NCBI RefSeq assembly: GCF_905373215.1
Contig: NZ_CAJPRT010000006.1
Coordinates: 1-64,000 of the forward strand
Origin: an uncultured Campylobacter sp.
GTDB taxonomy: Bacteria; Campylobacterota; Campylobacteria; Campylobacterales; Campylobacteraceae
Reading direction: 5' to 3'
Length of the DNA: 64,000 nt
This document shows, piece after piece, positions 17,354-26,583 of this stretch (position 1 is the stretch's first letter; every line of letters begins with the position of its first letter). Below the pieces are notes generated by a model that was not told where the DNA came from, made no database searches, and saw only the letters and a program-made list of their open reading frames with translations. The position numbers and the translations under genes are program-made.

Positions 17354-19410
17354 GTGATATTTTAGAGGGTCTTAATCCTGCTCAGCGCGAGGCTGCGAGC
17401 CATGTGGACGGAGCAATGCTAATCTTAGCGGGTGCTGGTAGCGGCAAAACCAAAACGATCACCGCGCGCCTTGCCTATCTGCTATCAATCGGCGTGCCTC
17501 CGGGAAATACTCTCACGCTTACGTTTACGAATAAAGCCGCCGCCGAGATGCGCTCGCGGGCGCTTAATCTGATAAGCGGGCTAAATTTAAGCGGCGTGCC
17601 GCTTCTGTGCACCTTTCATAAATTCGGGCTTTTGTTTTTGAAATTTCATATTAGCGAGCTCGGACGTAGCGCAAACTTTCAAGTAATCGACACCGACGAT
17701 AAGAAAAAGATCATCAAGGGCTTTGAGATAAATTTGCCCACGTCGCTATTGGCGGCTAAAATTTCAACCTACAAAAATTCTCTAATCGGCCCCAAAGATA
17801 TCGACGAGCTTCTAAAGGGCGAAGAGGACGAGCTAAGCAGGATGTATAGCGGATTTTACGCGCATTGCGCTGATGCATATAAACGCTACGAGGCGTATTT
17901 GGCGGCGAATAATCTGGTGGATTTCGATGATCTGCTAATTTTGCCGTATAAAATTTTAAGCGCGAATGAGCGGCTATGCGATGAAATTTCGCGCCGTTAC
18001 GCCTACATCACGGTCGATGAGTATCAGGACACCAACGACATTCAATTCAAACTGCTGCAAAAGCTCTGCACCGCGCACGAAAACCTCGTAGTAGTGGGCG
18101 ATGACGATCAGAGTATCTACGGTTGGCGTGGCGCGCGGATAGAAAATATTCTAAATTTTAAAGATCAGTTCTCAAACGTAAAATTTATCAAGCTAGAGCA
18201 GAACTACCGCTCCACGGATGAAATTTTAAATGCCGCCAACGAGCTCATCTCGCATAACAAAAACCGCCTCGGCAAGAGCCTTACTAGCATGAACGGCGGG
18301 GGCGAAAAGATCGAAATTTTGCGTTCAGACGAGGAGAGTATCGAGGCGGCAAAGATCGCAGAAGCCATAAAAAAGCTGCTTTCAAGCGGCGCAGCGCCCT
18401 CTCAAATCGCCGTGCTTTACCGCGTAAACGCTCTTTCGCGCGCGCTGGAAGAGGGGCTGAATCGCGCCAAAATCCCGTACAAAATGGTAGGCGGCGTGAA
18501 ATTTTACGAGCGTGCCGAGATCAAGGATACGATCGCCTATCTGCGCTTAGTAAACGACGAGCACGATGACTTTTCGATGAGGCGGATCATAAACGTGCCC
18601 AAGCGCGGCATCGGCAAAGTCTCGCTGGCAAAGCTCGAGGAGCTTTCGCGCTTGCGGCTTATCAGTTTATTCGACGCTTTTAGCGAGCCTGATGCGGGGC
18701 TTAGCGCCAAGGCGGCGCAGGCTCTAGCGGAGCTTAAAAGCGGCATCGCTTCTATTTCCGCGCTAGCCGATACTATCAAAAAAATAGAGGCGCTGGAGCC
18801 CGCTTTCGGGCTAAAGGCTTACTACGCCTCGCTTCCGGACGGCGCCGATCGGGTAGCGAACATCGACGAGTTTTTGGCTATGCTAAAGGATGAGGCGAGC
18901 AATAAGCCCGATTTTGATCTGGCGGAATTTTTAAATGAGCTAAGCCTTCTTAGCGATCAGGACGCCATCATGGGAGATGCGATAAACATAATGAGCGTGC
19001 ACGCAAGCAAGGGGCTTGAGTTCGAGCATCTTTTCGTAATCGGGCTGGAGGAGGGGTTTTTCCCGCTTTTGGGCGATAGTAGCGACATTGAGGAGGAGCG
19101 CAGGCTCGCATACGTAGCGATAACGCGCGCTAAGCGCACGCTTACGCTTAGCTTTGCCGCCAGTCGCTTTTATCGCGGCAAGCGCGAGAGGCTGGATGCT
19201 AGTAGGTTTATAGCCGAGGCGGGTTTGGTGGCTAAAGAGCCGCCGCACGAGCAAAGTAGCGGCTTTAACAAGGGCGAGCTGATCAAACACAAACTCTTTG
19301 GTATCGGACAGATCACGGCGGTAAATGGCGAGCGACTCACGATAAATTTCGGCGGAATTTCACGCGTGATAATGTCAAATTTCGTAGAAAAGATCGGTAC
19401 TTATGAATAG
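17350..19410 (+). CDS. uvrD: ATP-dependent DNA helicase, UvrD/Rep/PcrA family
   Basis: This superfamily 1A 3'-5' helicase acts in repair and replication restart. It has 686 residues with the motifs in order: Q-motif LNPAQREA, Walker A GAGSGKTKT (about residues 28-36), motif Ia LTFTNKAAAEM, motif II VDEYQDTN, motif III GDDDQSIYGWRGA, motif IV LEQNYRSTDEIL, motif V INIMSVHASKGLEF and motif VI RRLAYVAITRAK. The C-terminal domain ends in a Tudor-like tail (LIKHKLFGIGQITAV) typical of UvrD/PcrA. It overlaps the preceding gene by 4 bases and the following truB by 8. Confidence 0.95.
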   Translation: MSDILEGLNPAQREAASHVDGAMLILAGAGSGKTKTITARLAYLLSIGVPPGNTLTLTFTNKAAAEMRSRALNLISGLNLSGVPLLCTFHKFGLLFLKFHISELGRSANFQVIDTDDKKKIIKGFEINLPTSLLAAKISTYKNSLIGPKDIDELLKGEEDELSRMYSGFYAHCADAYKRYEAYLAANNLVDFDDLLILPYKILSANERLCDEISRRYAYITVDEYQDTNDIQFKLLQKLCTAHENLVVVGDDDQSIYGWRGARIENILNFKDQFSNVKFIKLEQNYRSTDEILNAANELISHNKNRLGKSLTSMNGGGEKIEILRSDEESIEAAKIAEAIKKLLSSGAAPSQIAVLYRVNALSRALEEGLNRAKIPYKMVGGVKFYERAEIKDTIAYLRLVNDEHDDFSMRRIINVPKRGIGKVSLAKLEELSRLRLISLFDAFSEPDAGLSAKAAQALAELKSGIASISALADTIKKIEALEPAFGLKAYYASLPDGADRVANIDEFLAMLKDEASNKPDFDLAEFLNELSLLSDQDAIMGDAINIMSVHASKGLEFEHLFVIGLEEGFFPLLGDSSDIEEERRLAYVAITRAKRTLTLSFAASRFYRGKRERLDASRFIAEAGLVAKEPPHEQSSGFNKGELIKHKLFGIGQITAVNGERLTINFGGISRVIMSNFVEKIGTYE

Positions 19411-20251
19411 ATTGTTTTTGGCGGACAAGCCCGCGGGCATTGGTAGCAATAAATTTTTAAGCGCTCTAAAGCGCAAATACGGCGTGAAAAAGGCGGGCTT
19501 TAGCGGCACGCTCGATCCCTTTGCGAGCGGCGCGCTGATCGTGGCATTTGGGCAATACGCGCGCTTTTTTAGATTTTTAAAAAAGGAGCCAAAAGTCTAC
19601 GCCGCAACGTTGTGGCTGGGCGCGCAGAGCCCAAGCGGCGATAACGAAAACATAGGGCGCGTGGAGCAAATTCCGCCGCTTTCGCGCGAGGTTTTAGACG
19701 CCGCGATGGCGCAAATGCGCGGCGAGATAAAATTTATCCCGCCCACTTTCAGCGCCAAGAAAATTAACGGCGTGCGCGCATACAAGCTCGCTCGCGCGGG
19801 CGAAGAGGTGAGCCTGAAAGAGAGCTCGATGCGGATTTTTGATGCCGAAATTTTAAGCTACGCTCATCCATTCGTGAGCTTTCGCGTGGCACTCAGCGAG
19901 GGCGGCTACGTGCGCTCTTTCGCGCAAATTTTAGCAGAAAAGCTAGGCGTTTGCGGTACACTTAGCGCGCTTAGGCGGGAGAGCGAGGGAGTTTTTGACC
20001 TGCAAGATCCGCGCTTTGCGGATGAGGCGGCGCTAAATCCGCTCGAGTTTTTGGACCTCGCGCCGAACTTTTACGACGGCGACGCTCGCGACGTGATCTT
20101 GGGCAAAAAGCTTACCGCAAAGGATCTGACGACGCGCTCGGACGGGCGCTATCTGCTTATCTGCGGCGATTTTTACTCGATCATCGAGATAAGCTCGGGC
20201 GAGGTGCGCTATCTTTGGAACGACGTTCCGATCGCAGGCGGTGGGTTTTAA
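19403..20251 (+). CDS. truB: tRNA pseudouridine(55) synthase
   Basis: The product isomerises U55 in the T-loop of tRNAs. The 282-residue protein carries the catalytic-aspartate motif GFSGTLDPFASGALIV near residue 37 and the family segment PPTFSAKKINGVRAYKLAR. The SEGGYVRSFAQ segment comes later. It starts inside the end of uvrD (8-base overlap), so translation is probably coupled. In C. jejuni the next gene is csrA and then ispE. Here ~800 bp of non-coding DNA takes csrA's place. Confidence 0.94.
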   Translation: MNRLFLADKPAGIGSNKFLSALKRKYGVKKAGFSGTLDPFASGALIVAFGQYARFFRFLKKEPKVYAATLWLGAQSPSGDNENIGRVEQIPPLSREVLDAAMAQMRGEIKFIPPTFSAKKINGVRAYKLARAGEEVSLKESSMRIFDAEILSYAHPFVSFRVALSEGGYVRSFAQILAEKLGVCGTLSALRRESEGVFDLQDPRFADEAALNPLEFLDLAPNFYDGDARDVILGKKLTAKDLTTRSDGRYLLICGDFYSIIEISSGEVRYLWNDVPIAGGGF

Positions 20252-21058
20252 TCAGCGGCTCTAGCCTGCGGCGAAATTTTAATCGGACGGTTCGAGTTTG
20301 AAATTTGAGCGGTTATAAATACGGCGCGTTTTAAATTTGCTCGCATAGCGCGCCGCCCGCGCGGCTAAATTTTATCGTGCGGAGCAGCGGGTGAGCGATC
20401 ACGCTTTTTCGTTGCGCACAGATCGCAAAATTGGCATCGGGCGGCGTAAATTTAAACGTGCGGCTAGGCAGGCGACGCTCGCTTGTGAAAAGAAATAAAT
20501 CCGTGAGGGCTAAATTTAAACGCGGCGGAACAGCGTTTTGATTTGCTTTTTGGTGCGATATGACGACGCGCCGCGAGATTAAAATTTCGCGATTTAAAAA
20601 GCGCGCAGGTTTGGGCTTATTGCGGCGCAGCAAGCAGCTTTTGTCGAATGAAATTTCGGCTTGCGGTAATGCGTAGTCTGTGCCGATGGGTTTGATTTTG
20701 CAGCGGGCGGCGTATCGCCAAGCTAAATTTGCGACTTAGCGCAGCGCGGCTAGAATTTTGCCGGCTTGGAATTTTAATCGCTGAGATAGATTTGCGCCGC
20801 GGGTTGAAATTTAGCCGCGTGCGTTGCGGATTAAAATTTCGTACCGCATTAAATTTACGCATAAGACGGTTAATCGCGGGTTAAATTCCACGGCGCGCAC
20901 TTCACGGCACGCGGTTTTGAAATTTTAATCGCACTGGACATGGCGTGCCGCAGGCTGAAATTTAACTTGCGCACGGATTGAAATTTTAATCGCGCTAGAT
21001 GAGCTTGCCGCTGGCTAAATTTAACGCAAGCGCGCCAAGGCGGAGAAGGAGTAAAATT
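20252..21058. other. Spacer at the expected csrA site
   Basis: No gene is visible in about 807 bp. The arginine-rich minus-strand frames here look like chance. I searched the plus strand by eye for the CsrA start (MLILSRK) and did not find it. The DNA alternates GC-rich stretches with AAATTT words, and its last 125 bp consists of a ~60-bp direct repeat. Confidence 0.5.
20907..21031 (+). repeat. ~62-bp direct repeat upstream of ispE
   Basis: Two adjacent, diverged copies (about 20907-20969 and 20971-21031) share the strings TTGAAATTTTAATCGC, TGCCGC and AAATTTAAC in the same order and spacing. A poorer third copy may precede them near 20825-20870. They look like a decayed tandem duplication. 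Confidence 0.5.
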
Positions 21059-21802
21059 TTGAAAGCTTATGCAAAGATCAATATTTTTTTAAAAGTCGTC
21101 GGCACGCGCGGCGGCTACCACGAGATCGCCTCGCGCTTCGTGCTGCGCAGGGAGCTGTTTGATGAGATAAGCTTCGAGCGCGCGAGCGGCTTTGCGCTTG
21201 AATGTGACGTCGCGCAGATCGCGAATAATATAATTTTAAAGGCCAAGGCGGCGCTTGAGCAGGCGGGCTTTGCGCGCGAGCTTGCGGAATTTTTCAGCTC
21301 GCACAAGATCGTGCTTAAAAAACGTATTCCGATCGGTGCGGGTCTTGGAGGCGGCAGTAGCGATGCGGCGGCGTTTTTGCGGCTTGTGAACGAGGAATTA
21401 AGCTTAAAAATTTCACGCGAGCGGCTTATAGCGATCGCGCAAAATATCGGCGCGGACGTCGCGTTTTTTGTTAGCGGACTTGAGGCCGCAAACGTGCGCG
21501 GTATCGGCGAGATCATCGAGCCTTTCGAAGACTGGCTACCCGCGATCGAAATTTTAACGCCCGCGATCTTTTGCTCCACCGGCGCGGTTTATAATGAGTT
21601 TCGCGCAAGCTTTATGCAAAATATAAACGCCGCGCAGGCTCAAGAGATGTTGCGTTTAAGCAGCGAGCAGCTGCTATCGCAATACGGCGGCTTTACGCTA
21701 AATGATCTTTTCGCGCCGTGCATAAAGCTATATCTGCAGATGAGCAAATATCGCGATATGTTTCTAAGCGGCAGCGGCAGCAGCGTGTTTTTCTTAAAAT
21801 AA
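21059..21802 (+). CDS. ispE: 4-diphosphocytidyl-2-C-methyl-D-erythritol kinase
   Basis: This GHMP kinase of the MEP isoprenoid pathway phosphorylates CDP-ME. The N-terminal AYAKINIFLKV and the ATP-binding glycine loop IPIGAGLGGGSSDAAA are clear. The C-terminal FLSGSGSSVFF is the third GHMP motif. I place the start at TTG 21059, seven bases after AAGGAG (21046-21051). The ATG at 20999 would add 20 unlike residues inside a repeat and lacks a good RBS. The resulting 247 residues match the family. With ispG at 62 kb it shows the MEP pathway is used. Confidence 0.9.
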   Translation: MKAYAKINIFLKVVGTRGGYHEIASRFVLRRELFDEISFERASGFALECDVAQIANNIILKAKAALEQAGFARELAEFFSSHKIVLKKRIPIGAGLGGGSSDAAAFLRLVNEELSLKISRERLIAIAQNIGADVAFFVSGLEAANVRGIGEIIEPFEDWLPAIEILTPAIFCSTGAVYNEFRASFMQNINAAQAQEMLRLSSEQLLSQYGGFTLNDLFAPCIKLYLQMSKYRDMFLSGSGSSVFFLK

Positions 21803-21927
21803 GAATTCCAAGGCGCGCGGTTAAAATTTAAAAGCTAAATTTAAAGATAAAATTTAAAATTTGCTCGCCCGCTTTTAAATTTAAGCAAAAACGGGCTAAG
21901 CTTAGGGTCAAATTTAGAAGGAAAAAG

Positions 21928-22392
21928 ATGAAAGAACTGAGTAAAAATCGCAAGGCATTTCACGATTTTACGATACTTGAAAGCTTTGAAGCGGGTATCG
22001 TGCTAAAGGGCAGCGAGGTCAAAGCTCTGCGCGCGGGCAGGGGCAATCTCAAAGATAGCTTTTGTCGCGTGATCCGCGGCGAGCTATTTTTGCTAAATGC
22101 CCATATCAGCTATCTTGAAAGCACAAACGCCCACTTTCGTCCAGACGAAGGGGCAGTGCGAAAGCTTTTGATGCACAGAAAGCAGATCGACAAGCTGCTT
22201 GGCGCGGTTAGCAAAGAGGGCCTTACCATCGTGGTTTTGTCGCTGTATCTGAATGATAAAAACCGCGTAAAGGCGCGTATCGCTTTAGCAAAAGGTAAAA
22301 ATCTGCACGATAAGCGCGAATCGCTAAAGCGCAAGGAAGCCGATCGCGAAGCGCAAAGCGCGATGAAGCGATACGATAAGCATTCATTTTAA
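21928..22392 (+). CDS. smpB: SsrA-binding protein SmpB
   Basis: This small basic RNA-binding protein carries tmRNA into stalled ribosomes for trans-translation. The 154-residue product has the OB-fold start ([20 protein letters not shown]), [18 protein letters not shown] and AHISYLE. It ends with the lysine/arginine-rich tail that enters the mRNA channel ([18 protein letters not shown]). A GGAAAAAG site lies just before the ATG. The position after ispE matches C. jejuni (Cj1104-Cj1105). Confidence 0.96.
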   Translation: MKELSKNRKAFHDFTILESFEAGIVLKGSEVKALRAGRGNLKDSFCRVIRGELFLLNAHISYLESTNAHFRPDEGAVRKLLMHRKQIDKLLGAVSKEGLTIVVLSLYLNDKNRVKARIALAKGKNLHDKRESLKRKEADREAQSAMKRYDKHSF

Positions 22393-22447
22393 ATTCACAA
22401 AACTTTGGTTAAAATGCGGGCTTAAATTTAAACCCGAAGGAAATGCA

Positions 22448-23146
22448 ATGAAGAAATTTTTACTATCATGTTTAGCGATTTTTGTCTTGAGCGGCTGCGG
22501 AGATGATTCGCAGAAAAAGACGGGCTCTGCTGGCGAGAATCCTGCTGCGAGCGAGAATCAGATGGCAAAAAATTCCGCTCAAGATAAAAGTGGTGAGCGT
22601 ATTGGCGGAGAGAGTGGCGAGGAGGTAGCTTTTACGCCGTTTAAAACGGGCGAACGATTTACGCTTAAAAGCGTCGTAGGCGGCGAGGTAACGATCGAGC
22701 GGACAGAAAAGGGCTTTAAGCTCGCGGACAGCGATAAAATTTTAATGTTTGATATTTTTGGTACTTACTGCCAGCCATGCCGCATCGAAGCGCCGCATCT
22801 GATGGACTTTCAGTTAAAAAATTCCGCGGATTTTCTAATGGTCGGCTTGATTTATTTTGAGGACATTACGGACGCGCAAGTGATCGAAAATTTTACGAAA
22901 AAGTTTAATGCGTATTATTTCATCTCCAATTCAAAACAAAACGAGCGCATAGTGAGTCAAATTTTAAGCGACATCGGTTATCGCCACGCGCTTTCGATCC
23001 CTTTTAAGGTAGTGCTTAAAGACGGAAAATATCAAAGGCTCACCGACATTAATGAAGGCGATGAGCGGGGCAAGCCGTATTACTTAGGCATGGTCGATAC
23101 CGATGTGATAAAAAGCGATATCGCCAGGATAAAAAATGGCAACTAA
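22448..23146 (+). CDS. Thioredoxin-like lipoprotein (TlpA/Cj1106 type)
   Basis: This 232-residue envelope protein has a lipoprotein signal ending LSGC (the cysteine is about residue 17). A charged, low-complexity linker of about 50 residues follows, then a TlpA/ResA-like thioredoxin fold. The active-site motif is CQPC (in FGTYCQPCRIEAP). A cis-proline region (SIPFKVVLKDG) is present. It is probably a periplasmic thiol reductase or cytochrome-maturation helper anchored to a membrane. It sits between smpB and clpS as in C. jejuni (Cj1106). The clpS start overlaps its end by 11 bases. Confidence 0.85.
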   Translation: MKKFLLSCLAIFVLSGCGDDSQKKTGSAGENPAASENQMAKNSAQDKSGERIGGESGEEVAFTPFKTGERFTLKSVVGGEVTIERTEKGFKLADSDKILMFDIFGTYCQPCRIEAPHLMDFQLKNSADFLMVGLIYFEDITDAQVIENFTKKFNAYYFISNSKQNERIVSQILSDIGYRHALSIPFKVVLKDGKYQRLTDINEGDERGKPYYLGMVDTDVIKSDIARIKNGN

Positions 23147-23441
23147 AACCGGCGTGCAGATTCGCACTCGCGCCAAAACAAAATCTTTCGTGCCTCGCCC
23201 GTATAAAGTAATTTTGCTAAACGACGACGAAACGACGATGGATTTCGTGGTTTATATTTTGATGGAGATTTTTGCCAAAAACTTTAACGACGCCGTAGAT
23301 TTAATGATGAAAGTTCATAAGCAGGGTCGCGCGGTTTGCGGCGCGTATCCTAAAGAGATAGCCGAGTGCAAGCAACAAGCGGTTTTACAAGCGGCAAAGG
23401 CCGCAGGATTCCCTCTTAGATGTGAGATCGAAGAGGATTAA
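23136..23441 (+). CDS. clpS: ClpS adaptor for the N-end rule
   Basis: The 101-residue adaptor has the core KVILLNDDETTMDFVVYIL with the substrate-pocket Asn-Asp-Asp, and the MMKVHKQGRAVCGAYPKEIA helix that follows. It recognises N-terminal Phe, Leu, Trp or Tyr and hands substrates to ClpA. It is encoded directly upstream of clpA and near aat, the transferase that adds such residues, so the three form a degradation module. Confidence 0.96.
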   Translation: MATKTGVQIRTRAKTKSFVPRPYKVILLNDDETTMDFVVYILMEIFAKNFNDAVDLMMKVHKQGRAVCGAYPKEIAECKQQAVLQAAKAAGFPLRCEIEED

Positions 23442-23456
23442 ATTTAAAGGAAAGTA

Positions 23457-25838
23457 ATGATAGGATTTTTTTTAAACAAACATTTTGAACAAGCAATCAG
23501 CGTCGCAAACGACGGCGAGGACGAATACATCACCACTTCGCACGTAGTTTATGCGATTTTTAAATACAATAAGCCCTTTCACGGGCTCATCGCCAAAGAA
23601 ATTCCGGATATTAACTACCTAAATATCTTGGATAATCTGGGCGGGCTTTTGGATATGATGCCTAAATCAAGCGGCAAGGCTCCGGCGCAGACGATAGAAT
23701 TTAAGCAGTTCTATACTGAATTAAATAACGCTAAAGAGCCTAAAAATGAGCTTGATTTTATGCTTAAAATTCTAAATGATAAGGAAAACGACTGCACTAA
23801 AATTTTAAATCACTACGGTATCAACGCTGCGATTTTTGAGCTCATCGTGAGAAAGTACAAATCTGCTTTCGATCACCGTGATGAGGTCGTTTCTCGCGAT
23901 GAAGCCGCAGCGATTAAGCTAAACTCATACGATATCGATGATATCACGCATGCGATGAATTACGACGAAAGCCGCAGGCAGTGGCAGAATACGGAATTTG
24001 AACCTGCGTTTGAAGGCGAAAAAGACGCCATAAACGAGCGTGATATTAAAAAGGATTCGCCTAGCTCACTTTATACAGCAAACCTCAATAAAATCGCGCT
24101 TGAGGGTAAGATCGATCCGCTCATCGGGCGCGAAAAAGAGATCGAAAAGACGCTGCAAACCCTCTGTCGCCGCAAGAAAAACAATCCGATTTTAGTGGGC
24201 GAAGCAGGAGTTGGTAAAACCGCGATCATCGAAGGTATCGCGCTAAAAATCGTCCGTGGCGAAGTGCCAGAAAAGCTAAAAAATAAGGTGATTTACGCCC
24301 TTGATGCTGGCGCGCTGATCGCAGGAACTACGCTGCGCGGGGAGTTTGAGGAAAGGCTAAAAGACCTTATAGACGAGTTTAGCGCCAATCAAAACGCGAT
24401 TTTATTTATCGATGAAATTCACACGATCGTTGGCGCAGGCGCGGGCAATCGCAACGAACTTGATATGTCAAACATCCTAAAACCTTCGCTTGCAAGCGGC
24501 GAGCTATCGGTCATCGGCGCTACTACATACGGCGAATACCGCTCGTTTTCGCAGGATAAAGCGCTTAGCCGCAGGTTTTGTAAGATCGATGTAAGCGAGC
24601 CTAGCATTGACGATAGCGTCGAAATTTTAAAAGGCGTAGCCAAAAAATATGAGGAATTTCACGGAGTGAAATTTAGCGACGAAATTTTGCGTGATAGCGT
24701 AACGCTTGCTAAAAAATATCAAAGCGATAAATTCCTTCCCGATAGCGCCATTGATCTTATCGACGAGGTGGGTGCGAGCTTTGCGTTTAAGCCACACGAA
24801 GCTCCTCTTGAAATCAGTAAGGATGATTTAGTAAATACACTTTCGATTAGCGCGAATATCGCAAATTTAAGCAGTAGCGTCGATAATAAACAGGTACTAA
24901 AAAATCTAGAAACCAATATCAAGCGCGAAATTTTCGGTCAAGACGAAGCGGTTAGCAGTCTTTGTAAGGCGCTTCTACGCTCTTACGCCGGGCTTGGAGG
25001 CGCAAGCTCCCCAATCGGCGTATTTTTGTTCGCAGGTAGTAGCGGCGTGGGCAAAAGTGAGCTAGCCAAGGTCTTAGCCGCGCAGCTTGGAGTGCATTTT
25101 GAGCGCTACGATATGAGTGAATATATGGAAGCTCACAGCGTCTCGAGGCTCATCGGAGCACCTCCCGGATACGTGGGCTTTGAAAATGGCGGAATTTTAA
25201 CGAATAATATCAAAAAGCACCCCTACAGCGTCATTTTATTTGATGAGGTAGAAAAAGCTCATCCTAGCATGACGAATATTTTTTTAGGAATTTTCGATAA
25301 CGCAAGCCTTACCGATAACAACGGCGTTACGACCGATTTTAAAAATACGATCATAATAATGACGTCGAATTTAGGCACGAAAGAAGCGCCGCAGGTTGGA
25401 TTTACGAAGGACGAGAGCTATAAAGTAGATAGCGCCATAAGAAGCTTCTTCGCGCCAGAATTTCGCAACCGCATCGATAAAATCATAAATTTTAACCGCT
25501 TAAGCGGCGAAATTTTAGAAAAGATCGTGGATAAAACTATCGGCGAGCTGGAGTCGCAGCTAAAAAACGTAAAGATTAGTCTAAACAAGGAAGCAAAAGA
25601 TTTGATTATCTCGCGCGGCTATTCGGATGAGTTTGGCGCGCGAAATTTAAAGCGCGAGATCAGCTCGCAGATAAGCGATCATATAAGCGGTGAGCTGCTT
25701 TTTGGCGCGCTACAAGAGGGTGGCTTAGTTAGCGTGAGCGTAAAAGATGGCGAGCTAAGCTTTAGCTTTGCTTCTACGCCTTTGCCGCAGATAGAAAAAA
25801 AGCAACCCGCACTAGCTCAAAGCAGTATCGTTAAATAA
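23457..25838 (+). CDS. clpA: ATP-dependent Clp protease ATP-binding subunit ClpA
   Basis: This AAA+ unfoldase feeds ClpP. The 793-residue protein has a Clp N-domain (residues 1-150). The first AAA module has Walker A GEAGVGKT at 248-255 and [14 protein letters not shown] as Walker B. The second AAA module has GSSGVGKS at about 527-534 and [10 protein letters not shown]. There is no ClpB-type middle coiled coil, which separates it from ClpB and ClpC. The C-terminal ClpP-docking loop is not resolved by eye. It follows clpS by 15 bp and shares one base with the start of aat. Confidence 0.95.
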   Translation: MIGFFLNKHFEQAISVANDGEDEYITTSHVVYAIFKYNKPFHGLIAKEIPDINYLNILDNLGGLLDMMPKSSGKAPAQTIEFKQFYTELNNAKEPKNELDFMLKILNDKENDCTKILNHYGINAAIFELIVRKYKSAFDHRDEVVSRDEAAAIKLNSYDIDDITHAMNYDESRRQWQNTEFEPAFEGEKDAINERDIKKDSPSSLYTANLNKIALEGKIDPLIGREKEIEKTLQTLCRRKKNNPILVGEAGVGKTAIIEGIALKIVRGEVPEKLKNKVIYALDAGALIAGTTLRGEFEERLKDLIDEFSANQNAILFIDEIHTIVGAGAGNRNELDMSNILKPSLASGELSVIGATTYGEYRSFSQDKALSRRFCKIDVSEPSIDDSVEILKGVAKKYEEFHGVKFSDEILRDSVTLAKKYQSDKFLPDSAIDLIDEVGASFAFKPHEAPLEISKDDLVNTLSISANIANLSSSVDNKQVLKNLETNIKREIFGQDEAVSSLCKALLRSYAGLGGASSPIGVFLFAGSSGVGKSELAKVLAAQLGVHFERYDMSEYMEAHSVSRLIGAPPGYVGFENGGILTNNIKKHPYSVILFDEVEKAHPSMTNIFLGIFDNASLTDNNGVTTDFKNTIIIMTSNLGTKEAPQVGFTKDESYKVDSAIRSFFAPEFRNRIDKIINFNRLSGEILEKIVDKTIGELESQLKNVKISLNKEAKDLIISRGYSDEFGARNLKREISSQISDHISGELLFGALQEGGLVSVSVKDGELSFSFASTPLPQIEKKQPALAQSSIVK

Positions 25839-26521
25839 TGGCTCGGTTTTACGATTTTCCAGATCCTATGGATGCGCCCGATTTTGCGCCGCTTGCAAGT
25901 GGCGGCGATCTGAGTGAGGATTGCTTGCTTAGCGCTTATAGCGCAGGGATATTTCCGTGGTTTAACGAGGATGAGCCGATTTTATGGTGGTCGCCCGATC
26001 CGCGCGCAGTGCTTGATCCGCGTGAAGTGCGTGTGCAAAAGTCCATCAAGCCCTATCTTAAGCGATATGAAGTGAAATTTGACGCAAATTTTAAGGGCTT
26101 CATCGAGCGCTGCAAAGACGTACGCAAAAAAGAGAGCGACGGCACGTGGATCAGCGAGCAGATCGTGCAGGCTTACTCGCATTTGGCAGCAGACGGTTAC
26201 GCTCACAGCGTCGAGACATACGAAGATGGCGAGCTTGTGGGTGGGCTATACGGGCTAATTTTTGGGCGGGTGTTTTGCGGCGAGAGTATGCTGAGCCTAA
26301 AGAGCAACGCTTCGAAAGTCGCACTGATTAGGCTTTGTGAGGTGCTTGCAAATTTCGGCTTTTTAATCGACTGCCAGATTATGAACGAGCATCTGAAATT
26401 TATGGGCGCTAAAGAGATGCCGCGAGCGGAATTCCTCGCTCTATTTGCTGAGCTTAGTGTGCAAGATAGCGGCTTTGAGCGCTTTGCGGATCTTAAAGTT
26501 CCGCGCGGAGCACAGCATTGA
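25838..26521 (+). CDS. aat: Leucyl/phenylalanyl-tRNA--protein transferase
   Basis: The enzyme adds Leu or Phe from aminoacyl-tRNA to proteins with N-terminal Arg or Lys, marking them for ClpS/ClpAP. The 227-residue sequence has the family landmarks LSAYSAGIFPWF, ILWWSPDPRAVL and DGTWISEQIVQAY. Later come GLYGLIFGRVFCGESM and LIDCQIMNEHLKFMGA. It begins on the last base of the clpA stop codon, so expression is coupled. C. jejuni has the same clpS-clpA-aat order (Cj1107-Cj1109). Confidence 0.96.
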   Translation: MARFYDFPDPMDAPDFAPLASGGDLSEDCLLSAYSAGIFPWFNEDEPILWWSPDPRAVLDPREVRVQKSIKPYLKRYEVKFDANFKGFIERCKDVRKKESDGTWISEQIVQAYSHLAADGYAHSVETYEDGELVGGLYGLIFGRVFCGESMLSLKSNASKVALIRLCEVLANFGFLIDCQIMNEHLKFMGAKEMPRAEFLALFAELSVQDSGFERFADLKVPRGAQH

Positions 26522-26583
26522 GTCAAAGCTTGAGATGCAGCAGCATAAAAAACGTGCGGAATTTAAAATTTTAAAGAAATAAG

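Noticed and set aside
20281..20310. GGTTCGAGT string like a tRNA T-loop
   Set aside because: No acceptor, D or anticodon arms can be placed around it.
20331..20862. Two arginine-rich minus-strand frames at the csrA site
   Set aside because: Composition follows the GC/AAATTT spacer pattern; overlapping frames; no start signals.
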